Part shown: piece after piece, positions 44,246 through 56,193 of the stretch | Position numbering within the stretch: the stretch's first letter is position 1 | How the letters are laid out: each line of letters begins with the position of its first letter | DNA from: Liolophura sinensis | Lineage: Eukaryota > Mollusca > Polyplacophora > Chitonida > Chitonidae | DNA: 64,000 nt | NCBI RefSeq assembly: GCF_032854445.1 | Contig: NC_088298.1 | Span: 19,241,976 to 19,305,975, forward strand | Direction of reading: 5' to 3' | The notes under the pieces: model-generated | What the model saw: the letters and a program-made list of their open reading frames with translations, nothing else | The model's database searches: none | Told to the model about the DNA's origin: nothing | Position numbers and translations under genes: made by a program

Positions 44246-44757
44246 GTCAGTTACCATAACAACCTTTGCCATACATTAATGTATTACAGAATACATTACT
44301 GGTACAACATTAGTTTATGGTGTTTTGTATTAAACATGCTACTAGAGCTGTCCCTTTGAGGAAAAGTGTTTTTCGCTGTGGCTTTGTGAAAGTGCCATTC
44401 ATGACAGACATCCAGCTTACAGAAGTCAGTTCCATGGTGTGAAAAAAAACCCAGACATGATTCTCTGCTGCTATGCTAGAGTTGTCGGGAACTGCCTCTT
44501 GGCTTTTGATCACATCTATACAGAACAATGAGGTCTTACTGTTTAAAGAAAGAAACAAAAGAGTACCACACTTACACCGACTTGTTTAGGCAGGCAATGT
44601 TCCCTGTCACATTTCAGATTTGAAAAAAAAAAAGAAAACAAATACTTTAGTTTTTAATGAAGAATGTTCTTGGTGAAACATACTATTTTGTCTTCTGATA
44701 ATATCTAAAAATTCATTCTGACTGAAACAAATGGATGTTATTACATTGAATTATCAG

Positions 44758-44787
44758 GTGGATCCAAACCAGTTAAAAAAGGACAAG
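44758..44787 (+). CDS. Candidate 30-nt microexon
   Basis: Acceptor aattatcag and donor gtattt enclose 30 nt, phase 1 at both ends, which would add GGSKPVKKGQ. A basic linker of this kind suits the region and the phase is neutral. The evidence is short and the donor moderate. Confidence 0.4.
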
Positions 44788-45233
44788 GTATTTCATTGGC
44801 TAATTAGCATGACATTTGCATACAAATCAAAACTGCTGTATTTAATGTGTACTAAATTTTATGTCGCATTAAAACTGTCCTACCTATATGTTTATTGTGT
44901 CACGTGAGATCATAAATTGGTGTAGTATTTATGTATTTATATTTCTTATGTACTTACTGAATGTTTTTGATATTAATAATGTACCAAAGAATGAAGGCAA
45001 TGTGTACCTTGAAGATGTTTCCTAGAAAAATACATGAATTTTTCTTTCAATTCCAAGTGTAGTTCTATTGATCTCAAACACAGACTGTTTCTTTTTTGCA
45101 AAAACATTTCAATTTCACTAGATTTAAGTTAACTTTAAATGCGTTAATTTGCAGAGGTATATATTACTATGAAACTATTTTTACTGAAACTTTAATATCT
45201 TTGCCTCCATCTTACATTAATGTCCATTTTCAT

Positions 45234-45610
45234 TATTGCCATAGCAATGTTAAAAGCTCTGTTCTACTTTATTAATGAGAATGTGATAATGAGAACAAAA
45301 CTTTATTCTGCTTTATTGCTGTAGCAATATCAAAAAAATATCTGTTCTGATTTATTGCTATATGAATGTCAGCAATGTTCGTTCTACGTTATTGATATAA
45401 CAATAACAAAGGCCTTTTCTGTTTCATTGCTTGAACATCGTCAATAAAAGTACTCTATTGCTATAACAATGTCAGCAAAGCTCTATGTACTACTCTATTG
45501 CTATAACAATGTCAGCCAAACTCTCTGTACTACTTTATTGCTATAACCATGTCAACACATGTTTCTGTACTACTTTATTGCTATGATTATTTGGCTAACA
45601 TTTCTGTTCT
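45234..45610. repeat. Degenerate tandem repeat, about 50-nt unit
   Basis: Six or so copies of tactctattgctataacaat followed by gtcagcaaagctct; the first copies are the most diverged. Confidence 0.8.
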
Positions 45611-45712
45611 ACATGTTCTTAAATGCTGTAACAAAAATGTCTAACAGTAACCTTGTAATTTCTGAGTTCTTAATGAGATGTATATTGTGACAATCTTTAC
45701 TAACAAACTCCG

Positions 45713-45772
45713 GCGCCGGCCGAACATGGGAAGGTCTGCACACTACCCGTGGATGATCGTGGGTTTCCCCTT
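45713..45772 (+). repeat. SINE internal fragment
   Basis: gggaaggtctgcacactacc then ggatgatcgtgggtttcccc matches the middle of the full SINE copies. Confidence 0.7.
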
Positions 45773-46238
45773 TCTCAAAAAACCCTTCAAAACAAAACTG
45801 TTTTTAAATAAAGAAGATGATACTCAGAATGTAATGCTTTTTCAATATGTGATTTTCTGGAAAAACACAAAACCCTGTATTTAAATTAGTAAGATGAACC
45901 TGTTGTTTAACATCAAGACAATCTTTTACCACTCCTCACTTCTTTGAAGACAAATCACAATCTGATTTGTGTAATTTGTGTCCAACTGGGTCTTTTATAG
46001 TGACCATTATATTTGCCTGTATTATTAAGAAAAATTATTTTTACATCCAGCCTATAGCCACACCACTGGGTAGCTACGTGGCTAGTCGGAGATTTGTAAG
46101 GGCTGGTTCGTGCCACAGTTACACATGATACTGGTGTAGTTTATTGGTCTCCTGCTCGAGTTTGCATTTGAATGTAAGATTTCTTCTGCCATAATTAGAT
46201 TGTATTGTTACATATTTTCTTTGCTTTATATTCCACAG

Positions 46239-46424
46239 CTCCGTTCTTCACCAGACATCTTCCTCATACGGTAGAGATCATGGAAGGAATGGACTGCAGA
46301 TTTGACTGCTATGTGAACAGAAAACCCGAAGTGGAATATTATAAACGACCCAGTAAAAAAGCACCCTCTAGTGACAAAGGTGGGCGAAAAACTGACGACA
46401 AACCAGTAGAAGGAGACTATAAAG
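46239..46424 (+). CDS. Half Ig domain plus charged linker
   Basis: 186 nt, phase 1 at both ends. It reads APFFTRHLPHTVEIMEG, CRFDCYVNRKPEVEYYKRP, then a Lys/Asp-rich linker (KKAPSSDKGGRKTDDK). Ig strands A to C are clear, with Tyr where the core Trp belongs. Strands D to G are absent, and the next exon begins a new Ig. Confidence 0.85.
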
Positions 46425-46816
46425 GTAATTTTTTAAGTCCTCTTTTATGTTGATGAGTGTGTACAGTTTGATTTTGATATTGGTATGAAGTATGTCAAAC
46501 GTGTCGCAGCAGTTACGTGTATGGAATTTAACTGAGCTTGATTGACAGCACCCTCATGGATTGCTTCTGCCAATACCTCATTGGCAGGACATACAAACCT
46601 GTAGCTATGCAAACTTGTTTTTAGTTTATTTGGTTTGTGCTTCTAATGGGTAAAGGCCAAAGTAAATAATAATACATCGTGGTGAGAAATTTTTTTTCAG
46701 AGACATAAATCTTGAAGAATTGCTACTTTTTGACATTAATCCGATCAAATCCGGACGCTAATCCTATTCGAACAAGTCATTCAGATAATTCATCAATCCA
46801 TCTGTTTTATTTTCAG

Positions 46817-46976
46817 GACCTTACTTTCCACCATCCAAACCAGCTGAGTCAAAGGACGGAGAAGCCAAAGAAAGGCCATCCTTCAACCCACCTATCCATG
46901 ACCTTGACGTGACTGAAGGTCAGACAGCCAGATTTGAATGCAAGAGCTTTGGCAAACCAACGCCGGAGATAATCTG
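46817..46976 (+). CDS. Linker plus post-kinase Ig7, first half
   Basis: 160 nt, phase 1 in and phase 2 out. Linker GPYFPPSKPAESKDGEAKER, then PSFNPPIHDLDV, ARFECKSFGKPTPEIIW with the Trp codon split. Confidence 0.93.
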
Positions 46977-47299
46977 GTAAGTTTTGACTAACTTTACATT
47001 GCTTTGGGTGTAAACAAAAATGTGGATAAGGAAATTCAAGTAGCAGTTGTTTAAATAATGAATTGGACAGGATGTTTTGGCTAGAGAGAAAGACAAGATA
47101 TGCATGAAGCTGATTATAAATAGTTTTCACAGATCACTCTCTCAATCAACCAATCAGTCAGTCCATCCATGTTTTCACATTAACAATAAACATTATAAAC
47201 AGTATAAATGTAAAATGAAGACATTCATGTTGGTCAGAATGGTTGTTCTAACTCTTCCATGGAAATCTAACTGCGTACATTAGGCCAGACTTTTCTTCG

Positions 47300-47523
47300 T
47301 TTCCTGGCTGTGCTGGCTTAGATGTGTAAAGGGTTGGCTTATTACGACCATCAGGCCCTTAATCACCGAGGTTGAGTGTTCGAATCCAGCTCTTGCTGAT
47401 TTGTGACCAACCGAAAAAATAATTCTTGGTTTATTCTGGGTTCTCTGTCTTTCTACATGAATAATCCAGAATGCTATCATATAAGTGGAAAGTTCTTGAG
47501 TATTAAAAACCAATTAATCAATC
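47300..47523 (+). repeat. SINE-like element, diverged
   Basis: A tRNA-like B box (gttcgaatcc) at about 47378 and an end like the SINE tail (tcatataagtggaaagttct, then aaaccaattaatcaatcaa). Confidence 0.6.
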
Positions 47524-47549
47524 AAGCCATATTTGCTTCATTCTTCCAG

Positions 47550-47722
47550 GTCCAAGAATGGCCGACAAATCTCATCAGGTGGCCACGTAACCATCACAGA
47601 AGAGCAAGGCTTCCACGTCTTGACCGTCACTGGTGCCGACGAATCAGATCAGGGCGAGTACCAATGCATCGCCCAATCAGAAGCAGGCCGAAATTCATGT
47701 ACAGGAATTCTGACAGTGAAAG
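47550..47722 (+). CDS. Post-kinase Ig7, second half
   Basis: 173 nt, phase 2 in and phase 1 out. It reads SKNGRQISSGGHVTI, FHVLTVTGA, DQGEYQCIAQSEAG and GILTVK. Confidence 0.94.
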
Positions 47723-48090
47723 GTAGGATCAGAGTTATTCTCCAGTCTTTCACACTACAGGGCATTCGCCAAGGTTACTCATTATTCCAGGGTTTGGGCT
47801 CTTTATGTAAATTGGTAGAAGTTACATTCATTTTTTGGAAGGTTTGAAATTTGTGAGGGCAGAAATAAGACTAGTGATGTTAAAATTGAATTGTGCACTA
47901 TTAACTTTTCTGTTTTGAGTAAATAAATAAAAAAAGATATAATATTTAGAAATTTCTGGATATAATTTAATATTAGTATCCATTATATTTAAACACTCTT
48001 GTCCCTGTTGTAAATAGATTAAATGGTCATGCATATCATACTTTATGACAATCACGATCTTCATAAATTTCAATTTACTTGGCATTTCAG

Positions 48091-48148
48091 CCAAGTTAAA
48101 GGCCGCTGCAGAACCAAAAGACATTGACAACTCTAAATCGGGGAAAAA
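48091..48148 (+). CDS. 58-nt linker exon
   Basis: Phase 1 in and phase 2 out, acceptor gcatttcag, donor gtaagt. It reads AKLKAAAEPKDIDNSKSGKK. No domain. Confidence 0.82.
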
Positions 48149-48191
48149 GTAAGTTTGTACATTTCTTCACTGTCAGTGTAATGAGAACTCC

Positions 48192-48322
48192 AAACATGAA
48201 CCTGTGGATGGTTGTGGGTTTTTCTGTGGGCTTTGCTCAGTTTCCTCTTACCATATTCCTAGTCATTGTCGTATGAGTGAAGTATTCTGGATTATGGCTT
48301 AAAACACCCATAAGATAATCAA
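48192..48322 (+). repeat. SINE 3' fragment, diverged
   Basis: aacctgtggatggttgtggg, cgtatgagtgaagtattctg, ttaaaacacccataagataa: the right half of the SINE family. Confidence 0.7.
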
Positions 48323-48324
48323 TT

Positions 48325-48520
48325 TAGTCTTGGTCTAGTGGTTAGAGGCACTTGCCTTTCACTTGCTAGGACACGTGAGTTGGTGGTTCAAACCCAGCCT
48401 TTGACAGGAAATTTGTACAGTTTTCCTCTCTCACTGCTTGTATGGCCTTGGTGACCATGTGTGTTCTGTGATTTGTGTGCAGGCCTTATCACAGCCTTGC
48501 TTTGCTAAAGAACACTTAAA
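48325..48520 (+). repeat. tRNA-derived SINE of a different family
   Basis: The head has a Pol III-like A box (tggtctagtggttagaggca) and B box (ggtggttcaaaccc), then a body unlike the other SINEs (tatggccttggtgaccatgt). Confidence 0.6.
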
Positions 48521-48531
48521 ACGCTTCAGGT

Positions 48532-48813
48532 GGGGCCTCCGTGGCTCAGTCGGTTAGCGCACTAGCGTAGCGTAATGACCCTGGAGCCTCTCACCAATGC
48601 GGTCGCTGAGAGTTCAAGTCGAGCTCATGCTGGCTTCCTCTCCGGCTATCAGTGGGAAGGTCTGCCAGCAACTTGCCGATGGTTGTGGGTTTCCCCCCGG
48701 GCTGTGACCGGTTTCTGCCCACCATAATGCTGGCCACCATTGTATAAGTGATATATTCTTGAGTACGGCGTAAAACACCAATCAAATAAATATATAAATA
48801 AAATAAAATAAAA
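48532..48813 (+). mobile_element. Full-length tRNA-derived SINE
   Basis: ggggcctccgtggctcagtc, ggttagcgcactagcgtagc, gagttcaagtcgagctcatg, ccataatgctggccaccatt and a caatcaaataaatatataaa tail. A further tail-like stretch follows at 48893-49025. Confidence 0.92.
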
Positions 48814-49297
48814 ACACTTATTTTCTCACGTGGGAAAGTTTGTTAGTAGCTTGTTAACCCCTTGCCTTCCATTTTTCCCCACCCATGAAACTGATTACCA
48901 TCGTATAAGTGAAATATTATTGGTTTGAGTACGGTGTTGAGTATGGTGTTGAGTACTTCATCTGCCATAATCAGATTGCATTGTAACAAATTTACTAGTA
49001 AATGGCAATCAAATCAATAAAGCAGTAGCCAAGCGAGCAAGAGCTGAATTCAGGACTAGGATTCCAAACAGGTGAGGTGTCAGTCATCTGTAGTGAAACA
49101 AATACTTTGGTCGATTGATCCAGCTGGGCACTTGCTGTTCTAACTTTGGCTTAATATTCACTAGTCCCCTGTGGTTAATCCTCTCAAAGGTGTATTAATC
49201 TTTGCAGATTAACTTTCACTTTCTCGCAAAGCTCTGATCAGAAACCTCAAGTACAGGATTTTGCTCACACCCTCTTTTGCCCGCTTGTCTTTATCAG

Positions 49298-49427
49298 GAA
49301 AGCTGCCACAGCTTTTGCGCGTGAACTGGATGCTGAGATATCTGTTGACATGGGTGACCATGTAGAACTTACCTGTGAAGTAGAAGGTCAACCTAGAAAC
49401 ATCACCTGGACAAAGAATGACAAGAAG
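49298..49427 (+). CDS. Post-kinase Ig8, first half
   Basis: 130 nt, phase 2 in and phase 0 out. It reads AATAFARELDAEISVDMG, VELTCEVEGQPRNITWTKND. The donor gttagt is unusual but phase-consistent. Confidence 0.92.
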
Positions 49428-49721
49428 GTTAGTTTTATTTCACATTGTTGTATAGTGCCTATTTTCAAATGTACCTTCATGTACCTCTAGTCATACAACG
49501 CAGTCATCAGTAAAGCTGTTTGAAATCCATGACATGTCACTTGTTACAAACAATCAACTTGATTAGCTTGTCTCCTATCATTTAGCCCTATGTACACGCA
49601 GAATCAAATTGTACAGTATAGGAATCTCAGTTCTTTGACAAGTCTTTTTGTTGCTGTTAAAATTATTCTCACCAGGGACCAGTTTCACAAAGATGTTGTA
49701 CATGTACGATAATCGCACATA

Positions 49722-50085
49722 TAGGACAGATGATAATAGTGACATGTAAATGGTATAGGACAAACTATAATAGTGGCATGCAAATGGTATAGGACAAACG
49801 ATAATAGTGGCATGCAAATGGTATAGGACAAACGATAATAGTGGCATGCAAATGGTATAGGACAAATGATAATAGTGACGTGCAAATGGTATAGGACAAA
49901 CGATAATAGTGGCATGCAAATGGTATAGGACAAATGATATTAGTGACATGCAAATGGTATAGGACAAACTATAATAGTGGCATGCAAATGGTATAGGACA
50001 AACGATAATAGTGGCATGCAAATGGTATAGGACAAACGATAATAGTGACGTGCAAATGATATAGGACAAACGATAATAGTGATGT
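49722..50085. repeat. 34-nt minisatellite with octamer motif
   Basis: About ten to eleven copies of a unit containing gataatagtggcatgcaaat and ggtataggacaaac. Most copies hold ATGCAAAT, the octamer bound by POU-domain factors. A long minus-strand open frame here is only a product of the repeat. Confidence 0.95.
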
Positions 50086-51898
50086 GAAACCTACTTTCAC
50101 ATGCTTGATAACGATGTTAGAATGTACATCGAAAACATCGGTTTTAAAAAAAATAAAATAAAATAAAAAATAGAATCGAAATTGTTATCCGTATAGATAC
50201 CTTGTGATACTACTTTTACAAAGTATATACCATACACTGGTTTACCAATGCTTGCAATATTACCGCACTATTCTACTGTTATTTATGTGCAGCGGAATAA
50301 CTTTGAACATGGAACAGATTAGCTTGATATAATACAAAAGCACTATGGAAAACAGTTATCAAAGGGGCGGTGACCATATCAGAAAAAAGATTTTTTCCTT
50401 TGATGCATTCTTAAGAACATATTTTTGTATGGTTATTTTATTTTGTAGGGATATAAGGTTAGCTTATAGAATTTGTTCTTATGTTTTTATGTTCAAAGGA
50501 TTTTGGGGATCGTGATTTTAGTAAGACTGGGTTTATGCTCTTGGAGCACAGGTGATTAAGCTCAATTGTGTTGGATATACTACTTAACACCTCATTGGCT
50601 GTCTTTATGTTGGCCACATGAAAAGCTCTGTTCACAGAATATGTCGGGCAGTCGCAGGTTAATTCTTGTCGGTTTTAGTGTCAGTTTATTGCCCTTTTTT
50701 CTCAAATTTAGCGTCAGTATCACCTTGGAGCAGCGTGTAATTAATCCTTGGTTTTTGTGATACTGCTAAGTGTGAAAATGTAATAAATTCTTAAACACTA
50801 CATCCAGTTGCCTGTCTGACCTATACTGTAAAGTGGACTGTACCTTTTCATGTAGCATTATGTTGTGATCCCATTACAAAGCAGGGGGTAAGAGGGGGCT
50901 CAGGTAAATTGATTAGCACTTCAGAGGGTGTTACCTGTACAAGAGGTTCATGTAGGTATACACAGTGTTAAGTCCAGGGTAACTAAGAGCCCAGGAAGAC
51001 AGTATGAGCAGGTAAAATTCTTCAGTCATTTACAGGTAACCTCTGGGGAGAATTTTAATTCTGAAAGAGTTAACCTGACACCTGTGTGTAATTATTCTGT
51101 GCCATGTGTGTGTTAAGTAAATATTGACAAATAAGATATATTATAAGCTTTGAAGCATTTAATTAATTTTGAAATTAAAATACAGTATATCTTCGTTGTT
51201 GATATACTGTATGTCACCTGAAGTTTAGCATTTTTAAAACCACACACTTCCCATGATTCTGATTGATTCCCCTTTGGGGCCCTTTTAATATTTTATGTGT
51301 AGTTTTATTAATCTCTTATGAGAAAAACTTAGGTGTTGGCATACAGGCAGTATCTTTTTACTGCCTTGATGTGAACTGAAAGTGTATTTTACAGGCCAAG
51401 CTTTAAGTGAAATACGGTATTATATTATGTATGTGGAAAGGAATATGGCCCTGAAACAAATCAAATTGAATTGAAAGCTTTGAGGAGGAGTAGATTAATT
51501 GTTTACCTATGTGGATATACAGTGGAGCTGGTACTTTTAATTTTGTTGACATTGCTGTCATGTTCGTTTCTGTATGCTCTTCATTCAAAATCATCACAGG
51601 CACTTTAGGCTACTTTTTTTTGTGCAGTAGTGACATGAAATGCTGGAATAGCCGTTGTTCTCTTGTAACGCACGGGTACAAACGTTAACAGTTTTCCCAC
51701 GAAACATAATCACAAAGGCAGGAATGAACGACAAACGATATAAGTACACAGCATACTTTATGTGGGAATTGTTGCATTTTGCATCATTAGTTTACTAAAT
51801 ACACTTTCAGAGTCTCATAGAGCATTTGATTTCTGTTATATAAATATAACTGTAAAACGTAGCATATGTAAACTGTGAAATTCATTGTAAGGAGAGAA

Positions 51899-52045
51899 TC
51901 ATCTAATTGTTTTTAGCAGAGATCTAATTGTTTTTAGCTGAGATCTAATTGTTTTTAGCAGAGATCTAATTGTTTTTAGCTGAGATCTAATTGTTTTTTG
52001 AGCAGAAACTTACTTTTGAGATCTAATTGTTTTGGCAGATCTAAA
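51899..52045. repeat. 21-nt tandem repeat with acceptor-like TTTTTAG
   Basis: Five near-perfect copies of atctaattgtttttagcaga with alternating gcag/gctg, plus a degraded sixth. Confidence 0.92.
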
Positions 52046-52670
52046 TGTTTGTCAAGAGATACAGGATGCTATAAATGACACGAATTGTGAAAAACTGTGG
52101 AGATAACATAAATATATATTTATTTATCGGGCGACCTTCCTGTTGGAATAAACAGAACAACCAGTTGTTTACAAAACAGCTGAATTACACGAACGATCTT
52201 GTCCTTATTTAATTGTTGACAACAAGAATGGATGGTAGGAGGCAGATGCTGCAGTGAATTATTGACGTTGGTGTTGTGTGTGTCCCATGATGCCTCACAC
52301 AGCAGGCCACACACATTGTATCCCTCTGTTGTTGTTGCCTGTACATGTATTGACTTAAATACAGAGGCTTAAGCACATAGCCAAGTTACCTGCAGATATA
52401 AGTGTGTAATCCAAACCTCAGGACAAATGATCAGAAGTCTTTACCTGGTCAAACTGTCCGCATTCTTACCTGTGGAGTTAAGAGGTCTGGGAATGTAATC
52501 AGTATTACCTGCAGCAGGTAGGATTTGTCTTGCACCTGGTTGCATTTGCTGATACCTGATAAATGTTCTGACAAGAACTAATATTATATAGATGTGAAAC
52601 ATCTCATCATACATACTTGTATATGGTAACATATAGCTATGACATAATTTCTGTATGAAATTAGCTGTAC

Positions 52671-52817
52671 GTGGGAAGGTCTGTCAGCAACCTTTGGTCA
52701 GGTCGTGGGTTTCCTATTGGCTCTGCCCAGTTTCCTCCCGCCATAATGCTGGCCGCCATAGTATAAGTGAAATATTCTTGAGTACAGCGTAAAACTCCAA
52801 TCATATAAATAAGTAAA
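52671..52817 (+). repeat. SINE 3' part
   Basis: gtgggaaggtctgtcagcaa, ccataatgctggccgccata, gagtacagcgtaaaactcca with tcatataaataag tail. No tRNA-like head. Confidence 0.88.
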
Positions 52818-53626
52818 TCTGTATGAAGTTTGATTCACATGCTGGAAGCAGTTTAGCAGAATGAAAATTCGTGTAAGATTATGATATCCATTTTGCAGTG
52901 GGAGGAGGGGGTAGAGAATTGTTGTTTCTATTGTATTTGTTTGTTTGGGGTTTTTTACAAAAAATTTTGAAATGCATTTTTCTTGAATATTTCATAAATG
53001 AAAATGTGAAAGTTTTAACTTTAGAAAATGCCAAGGAGGTGTCTATAATTTCGACAAACACTGTGTGTTGTGTTATTGGGTCTGTATACACTACACACAA
53101 GAGCATGTTGACATCTTCATTGCCTTCTCATCCTTAATTTTTAGGAAAATATTGAAAAAACCTTGAGTCGGTAATAACATTGAGATTTTTTCTGGCAGTG
53201 AATTAAAACACACGAAAAAGGGATACGGCATTTACACATATGTATAACACAATTCACAAGTTAAACATGGAATATTCAAGGATAGCAGTGATGGAACTAG
53301 GTGCTGTCAGCTTGATATACATGTATGCATATAACACATGCTTAAGTATCCATGTAATACATGCAAGTGTCCACATCAGTCATGCTCTCCTAATGCTCTG
53401 TTTGCCAACTCTGTGAGATCTGTTGGGTGATGGGAGTTGGGGGGGACGTGAAATAAGCTGATGTCAGTACATAGTGTAAAACCTTTAGAAAATAACTGAA
53501 ACTTCCTCCTTGAAGAGATACCTGTTTGTTTAGAGATTAAAAAATGTGAACATGTGCAGGTGTTTGTGAACTTCCAGGCTGTTTGAAGAACTTTCTAAAG
53601 TTGTGAGAGTTAAGATTGGATTGAGT

Positions 53627-53644
53627 GGGGGGGGGGGGGGGGGG
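53627..53644. repeat. Homopolymer of 18 G
   Basis: An uninterrupted G run in the intron before the exon at 55018; a G-quadruplex or slippage candidate. Confidence 0.95.
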
Positions 53645-54126
53645 TTGCGGAGTGGGTAGAGATTGTATGGCTGTATTTGAATGCCACAGATCTATATATA
53701 TACTCTAATTCTTCAATCTTTTTGCATGTGACAGATCAACTTTCAGTGCAAATTAGACACATTTTCAATTTGATTTTGGTGACAAAGGTACATTGGTTGG
53801 ATTGGCCAGTTTCGGAGCTTCGCAGAAAGTATAAATTTATTTGTCTACATCGATTAATGTCTTCAGAATATGCTTGAATAAACATATTGCAAAGATGTGA
53901 AAAAGGTTGAAGAATTACATTTCATACATAATGAAGACAGAATGTCAGTCCTTGTAACTGGGATACCTACCAGAAATATGACCGTAGTTCAGATTGTTGA
54001 GTCGCTGGCACAGGTGCTGAAGAATGTGTTGGAATTTAATCGTAAAGGTCTTGTTGTGTAAAAGTGTATCGAAGTTTAGACAGACTTAAATCTGTGTATT
54101 AATCTTAGTCTTACACAAAACTTGCC

Positions 54127-54656
54127 AGACTTCATTCAGACTTAAAACTAGTTTAAGTGAGACTATTGTACTGACTTAAAACTGTACTAAGACTATTCAG
54201 ACTTAAAACTAGACTAAGTGAAACTATTCGGACTTAAACTAGACTAAGTGAGACTATTCAGACTTAAAACTAGACTAAGTGAGACTATTCAGACTTAAAA
54301 CTGTACTAAGACTATTCAGACTTAAAACTAGACTAAGTGAGACTATTCAGACTTAAAACTGTACTAAGACTATTCAGACTTAAAACTAGACTAAGTGAGA
54401 CTATTCGGGCTTAAAACTAGCCTAAGTGAGACTATTCAGACTTAAAACTGTACAAAGACTATTCATACTTAAAACTAGACTAAGTGAAACTATTAGGACT
54501 TAAACTAGACTAAGTGAGACTATTCAGACTTAAAACTAGACTAAGTGAGACTATTCAGACTTAAAACTGTACTAAGACTATTCATACTTAAACTAGACTA
54601 AGTGAGACTATTCGTACTTAAAACTAGCCTAAGTCAGACTATTCAGAATTAAAGTT
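54127..54656. repeat. 27/31-nt minisatellite
   Basis: About 18 copies of agacttaaaactagactaag then tgagactattc, mixed with a 27-nt variant (aaaactgtactaagactatt). It lies 0.4-0.9 kb before the exon at 55018. Confidence 0.95.
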
Positions 54657-55017
54657 AATGGTGCACTACTGATAAACTCTTAAACAAGACGGCCTGGGAT
54701 TTTAATCATGTGCAGTATAAAACATCTTTCTGGAAGATATGTGAAATATCTATGGCCCAGATCTGCCTTTTAAGGCCATCCTCAGTGCTGTCTGGAAAAA
54801 TTAGGCTAGGTTGATTCAATTTTATTTCTATTTTTATTTCTATTTTTGTACAGTTTTGCATATCAAGGCCAATATTTCTCTATGGTAGGGCCCTTTTTGG
54901 TGGGTAGATAAGGTTACACAAAACAAACATGGTGTAATTTTATTCACAACCTTGTCATACTGCAGATGAGTATTTGAGCTGTTTCCAATATTTAACTGGT
55001 TTAATGTCTGTTTCCAG

Positions 55018-55177
55018 CTTGTTGATAGCGACCGACTGTGCCTGAAGCAGCTGAAAGACGGACTCCAGAAGCTAGAGATATTCTCCGCTGTCCCAGAAGA
55101 CACCGGAGCTTATACGTGTACCTACACGGATTCCACTGGGGATGTCCACTGTTCAACAACAACGCTGCATGTATCAG
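55018..55177 (+). CDS. Post-kinase Ig8, second half
   Basis: 160 nt, phase 0 in and phase 1 out, acceptor gtttccag, donor gtaaag. It reads SDRLCLKQL, QKLEIFSAV, DTGAYTCTYTDSTG and TTTLHVS. Confidence 0.93.
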
Positions 55178-56139
55178 GTAAAGCATATACTCTGTAACAC
55201 AAAACCAGCATTAAACCTAGCCCTCCAAAAATTACGAATTTTGAAAAATTTGACACTGGTGTTATGAACCAGATCTCTTCGATTTATATACGTGTAAATG
55301 TACCTATAAGTAGGCAGATTTTTTGGTGACCATTTAAGGCTTTGTTTTAATTGTTAAATGTTAACTACCATTGTTACGTGTGAGACAATCGTGTGTACAC
55401 CATTACATCATTGCTGTGTTCGACACCTCGCTGCAACTTTACGCAACACACCGCTTGATTAACGGATTTTGTCCTCATTCAAGATTTAGCGCTTGCTAAA
55501 AGCAAGGGTTCACCCTCCAGTCATGCCAATTTTGAAAGTGCTTTTTTCCTCCCTACTTATGTTGTCAAAGCAAGTATTTTTTAAATTATATACCATTGTT
55601 TATTCATTTATTAAAATTCACAAACGTGATCATTACTAAGTTTTAGTAACTTAAATGATAAAATGAAGCAAATCTCAATTAAAAGAATATATTACTTTAT
55701 TGGCTTCTCGTTTTAAAGATTTTCGAGCAATTTATATTACGGTACAAAATTGAACCATCCTTACATGATCCGACCCTATGAGAAAAAAACAGGGTTGTAG
55801 ATAGAGATTTCCTTTTGTTTTTTTTTTAAATTATTGAGGTTTTAAAGAATTTAACATTGACAAATAGGAATAAAAGAACTCATGTCAAAATCCAATGATT
55901 TCATGTTTTTTCTGTTTGTTTGCACAAAACATTCACCTGCTTTATTTTTGCGCTGCGACCATCCTCATTACCACCCTTGATTGTTGAACACCTATTTTCA
56001 TAACAGTTTCATTGATCTGACAGGTAACATTGATTAGGGGATGGGAGTTGCAACGTTTTGCTTTTTTTTTTTTTTTTTTTTGGCTAACTGTGCATCACAT
56101 ATGTGTAATATCAAATCATTGGACCTGTGTTTCTGTCAG

Positions 56140-56193
56140 GTCCTCACGAAGAATTTCTTTACGAACCAATGCCAGTTTTCCTAGATTCCATCG
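56140..56193 (+). CDS. 54-nt linker exon
   Basis: Phase 1 at both ends, acceptor ttctgtcag, donor gtgagc. It reads GPHEEFLYEPMPVFLDSI. It is frame-neutral, so it could be an optional cassette. Confidence 0.65.

Larger units (their letters stand above)
44246..46238 (+). other. Intron with candidate microexon and a tandem repeat
   Basis: 2.0 kb holding the candidate exon 44758-44787, a degenerate repeat built on attgctataacaatgtca (45234-45610) and a SINE fragment (45713-45772). Otherwise AT-rich and featureless. Confidence 0.7.
49428..55017 (+). other. Longest intron in the Ig region (5.6 kb), rich in tandem repeats
   Basis: It holds a 34-nt minisatellite (49722-50085), a 21-nt repeat (51899-52045), a SINE 3' part (52671-52817), an 18-base G run (53627-53644) and a 27/31-nt minisatellite (54127-54656). 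No exon was recognised in it. Confidence 0.85.

Noticed and set aside
49578-50069. 163-codon minus-strand open frame with repeated peptide
   Set aside because: It is the translation of the 34-nt minisatellite; the periodic peptide follows from the repeat and there is no gene context.
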